The notes under the pieces are model-generated. The model was not told where the DNA came from, did no database searches, and saw nothing but the letters and a program-made list of their open reading frames with translations. From Novipirellula herctigrandis (GTDB lineage: Bacteria > Planctomycetota > Planctomycetia > Pirellulales > Pirellulaceae): a stretch of DNA of 64,000 nt. The stretch covers positions 1,934,033 through 1,998,032 of the forward strand of contig SJPJ01000001.1 in assembly GCA_007859835.1 (NCBI GenBank). The letters run 5' to 3'. Position numbers and translations under genes: made by a program. Below, one piece after another: positions 63,044 through 64,000 of the stretch. Position 1 is the stretch's first letter. Each line of letters starts with the position of its first letter.

Positions 63044-64000
63044 CTACTTCAATACAATCGTGGTTACCGAATTTGGTTTGAACGTGAAACTGGTCGAGCC
63101 TTTCGCCAGACCATGCTCCCAATTTCTGCATTGCGGTGACACCGTCGTTGGATTTGTTTCGGTATTCGCCGCATCCAGTTCACCGCTGAGTTCGATAACA
63201 TCCGCCTCGTCACTCGACAATATGAATCCCGCTATTTGTAGAACTGCGGACTTTGGCTTCGCGGACACGTTAACGATGTTTAACACTAACGATGCACCGT
63301 CGCCACTTAGTTTCGCATTACAATCGAGGTCCTGCTCAGCCTGCTCGTCCTGAGCAACCGAACATTCGACTAGCATTGGACCATAGTTATCCGAGTACAT
63401 CTGTGTGACGTAGCCCGGCGGTTGCATCCAAACTTGCGATGGCGACAGAAACACTAACCCTTGATCCCAACCGTTGTCGTTTTGTCCAACAGGCTGAAGG
63501 CAATTGGCCGAAGTCGCGATTGGCACCCTTCCGTCTCGTTCGATCGCATTGATCGCCAAGGCGTTGGCGATGGCGCGACGTTGATCGTGATTGTTCGCAT
63601 TGAACTCGAATGTTAGCACTTTAAACTTCGCCCCATCAGCGAGCGATTCGAGTGCATCAATGTAGGTAAAAAAGGCATCAAACGATTGGTTAGGACGTGG
63701 GCCACCGGTCCAAACATGCACGTCGAACCAAACCTCTTGATTCCTCTCTTTGGCAAACTGCAATACCTTTCGCTGGCCTTCTAAGTTCGTAATTCCCGAT
63801 GCAGAACGTCGGATTCGAGACGGATCGGTGATCAGCTCTTCGTACACAAAATCGCCCACGATTAACTGGATGTTCTTGTCGATAGCCCAAATCGCATCGG
63901 CAAGCCGCGCGAACGTGTCGGCGTAGGCTTCGTCCACGCGTTCCTCATTTCCAAGCTGAAGATATTTCAGCTGATATGGCTGCGGATGCCCATCGCGGGA
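63044..64000 (-). CDS. GH51-like alpha-L-arabinofuranosidase family protein, 5-prime part outside window
   Basis: The frame is open to the window edge, giving 318 residues of the C-terminal part. QLKYLQLGNEERVDEAY near the cut holds the Gly-Asn-Glu of the acid/base motif of clan GH-A; KVLTFEFNANNHDQRRAIANALA about 120 residues later holds the probable nucleophile Glu, and QPPGYVTQMYSDNYGPMLV is the usual start of the GH51 C-terminal beta domain. It should remove arabinofuranosyl or similar residues from polysaccharide. The N-terminal part with any signal peptide lies beyond 64000. GH39 or another GH-A family is possible. Confidence 0.8.
   Translation of the reverse strand, partial: SRDGHPQPYQLKYLQLGNEERVDEAYADTFARLADAIWAIDKNIQLIVGDFVYEELITDPSRIRRSASGITNLEGQRKVLQFAKERNQEVWFDVHVWTGGPRPNQSFDAFFTYIDALESLADGAKFKVLTFEFNANNHDQRRAIANALAINAIERDGRVPIATSANCLQPVGQNDNGWDQGLVFLSPSQVWMQPPGYVTQMYSDNYGPMLVECSVAQDEQAEQDLDCNAKLSGDGASLVLNIVNVSAKPKSAVLQIAGFILSSDEADVIELSGELDAANTETNPTTVSPQCRNWEHGLAKGSTSFTFKPNSVTTIVLK

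Overview
The window looks like a chromosomal stretch of a planctomycete, most likely a Pirellulaceae member related to Rhodopirellula. The evidence is a DUF1800/DUF1501 gene pair, a PEP-CTERM protein, a Cys-rich secreted protein of a type I associate with planctomycetes, small membrane proteins with an NPYxxP motif, a secreted EF-hand esterase and many dispersed palindromic repeats. This is inferred from gene families; no rRNA or tRNA gene was seen.

From 1 to about 28000 almost everything is on the minus strand and forms an exopolysaccharide or O-antigen-like locus. It is read from right to left: a tyrosine autokinase (BY-kinase), a large Wzy/ligase-type membrane protein, rmlA, a FdtA/QdtA-type ketoisomerase, two hexapeptide acetyltransferases, a DegT-type aminotransferase, a flippase, a truncated family 2 glycosyltransferase, three family 4-type glycosyltransferases and a third acetyltransferase. 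Then come an IS1380-family element beside a decayed transposase, and a sulfotransferase, methyltransferase, family 2 glycosyltransferase, acyltransferase 3 and second O-antigen ligase. The middle genes overlap by a few bases and look translationally coupled. They encode most of a route to a dTDP-3-acetamido-3,6-dideoxyhexose, but rmlB is not in the window. The genes at the left end (1-7400) and the gap at 21400-22100 are separated by heptanucleotide satellites and REP-like palindromes. Gene remnants lie among these repeats: two pieces of a four-helix-bundle gene, a partial methyltransferase copy, and three tandem copies of an O-antigen-ligase 5-prime end.

From 28700 to 40300 the theme is signalling. 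There is a small NPYQTP membrane protein and a REC-PAS-GGDEF-EAL protein on the minus strand. On the plus strand a run encodes a TolC-like protein, a PhnD-like periplasmic binding protein, a membrane histidine kinase and a hybrid kinase with three receiver domains and an HPt domain; the last two overlap by ATGA. A bacterioferritin-like gene follows, convergent with the kinases.

From 40900 to 64000 the genes are mixed: a BON-domain protein, an HlyD/ABC-2 efflux pair, an EamA transporter, an MDP-1 type phosphatase with a clear terminator, a Cys-rich secreted protein, an OprP-like porin, a secreted esterase, the DUF1800/DUF1501 pair with a secreted protein and an ABC transporter upstream, several small secreted or membrane proteins, a MetA-like outer-membrane protein and a partial GH51-like glycosidase. 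Short minisatellites with units of 12, 15, 18 or 21 bases recur here, some inside coding sequence.
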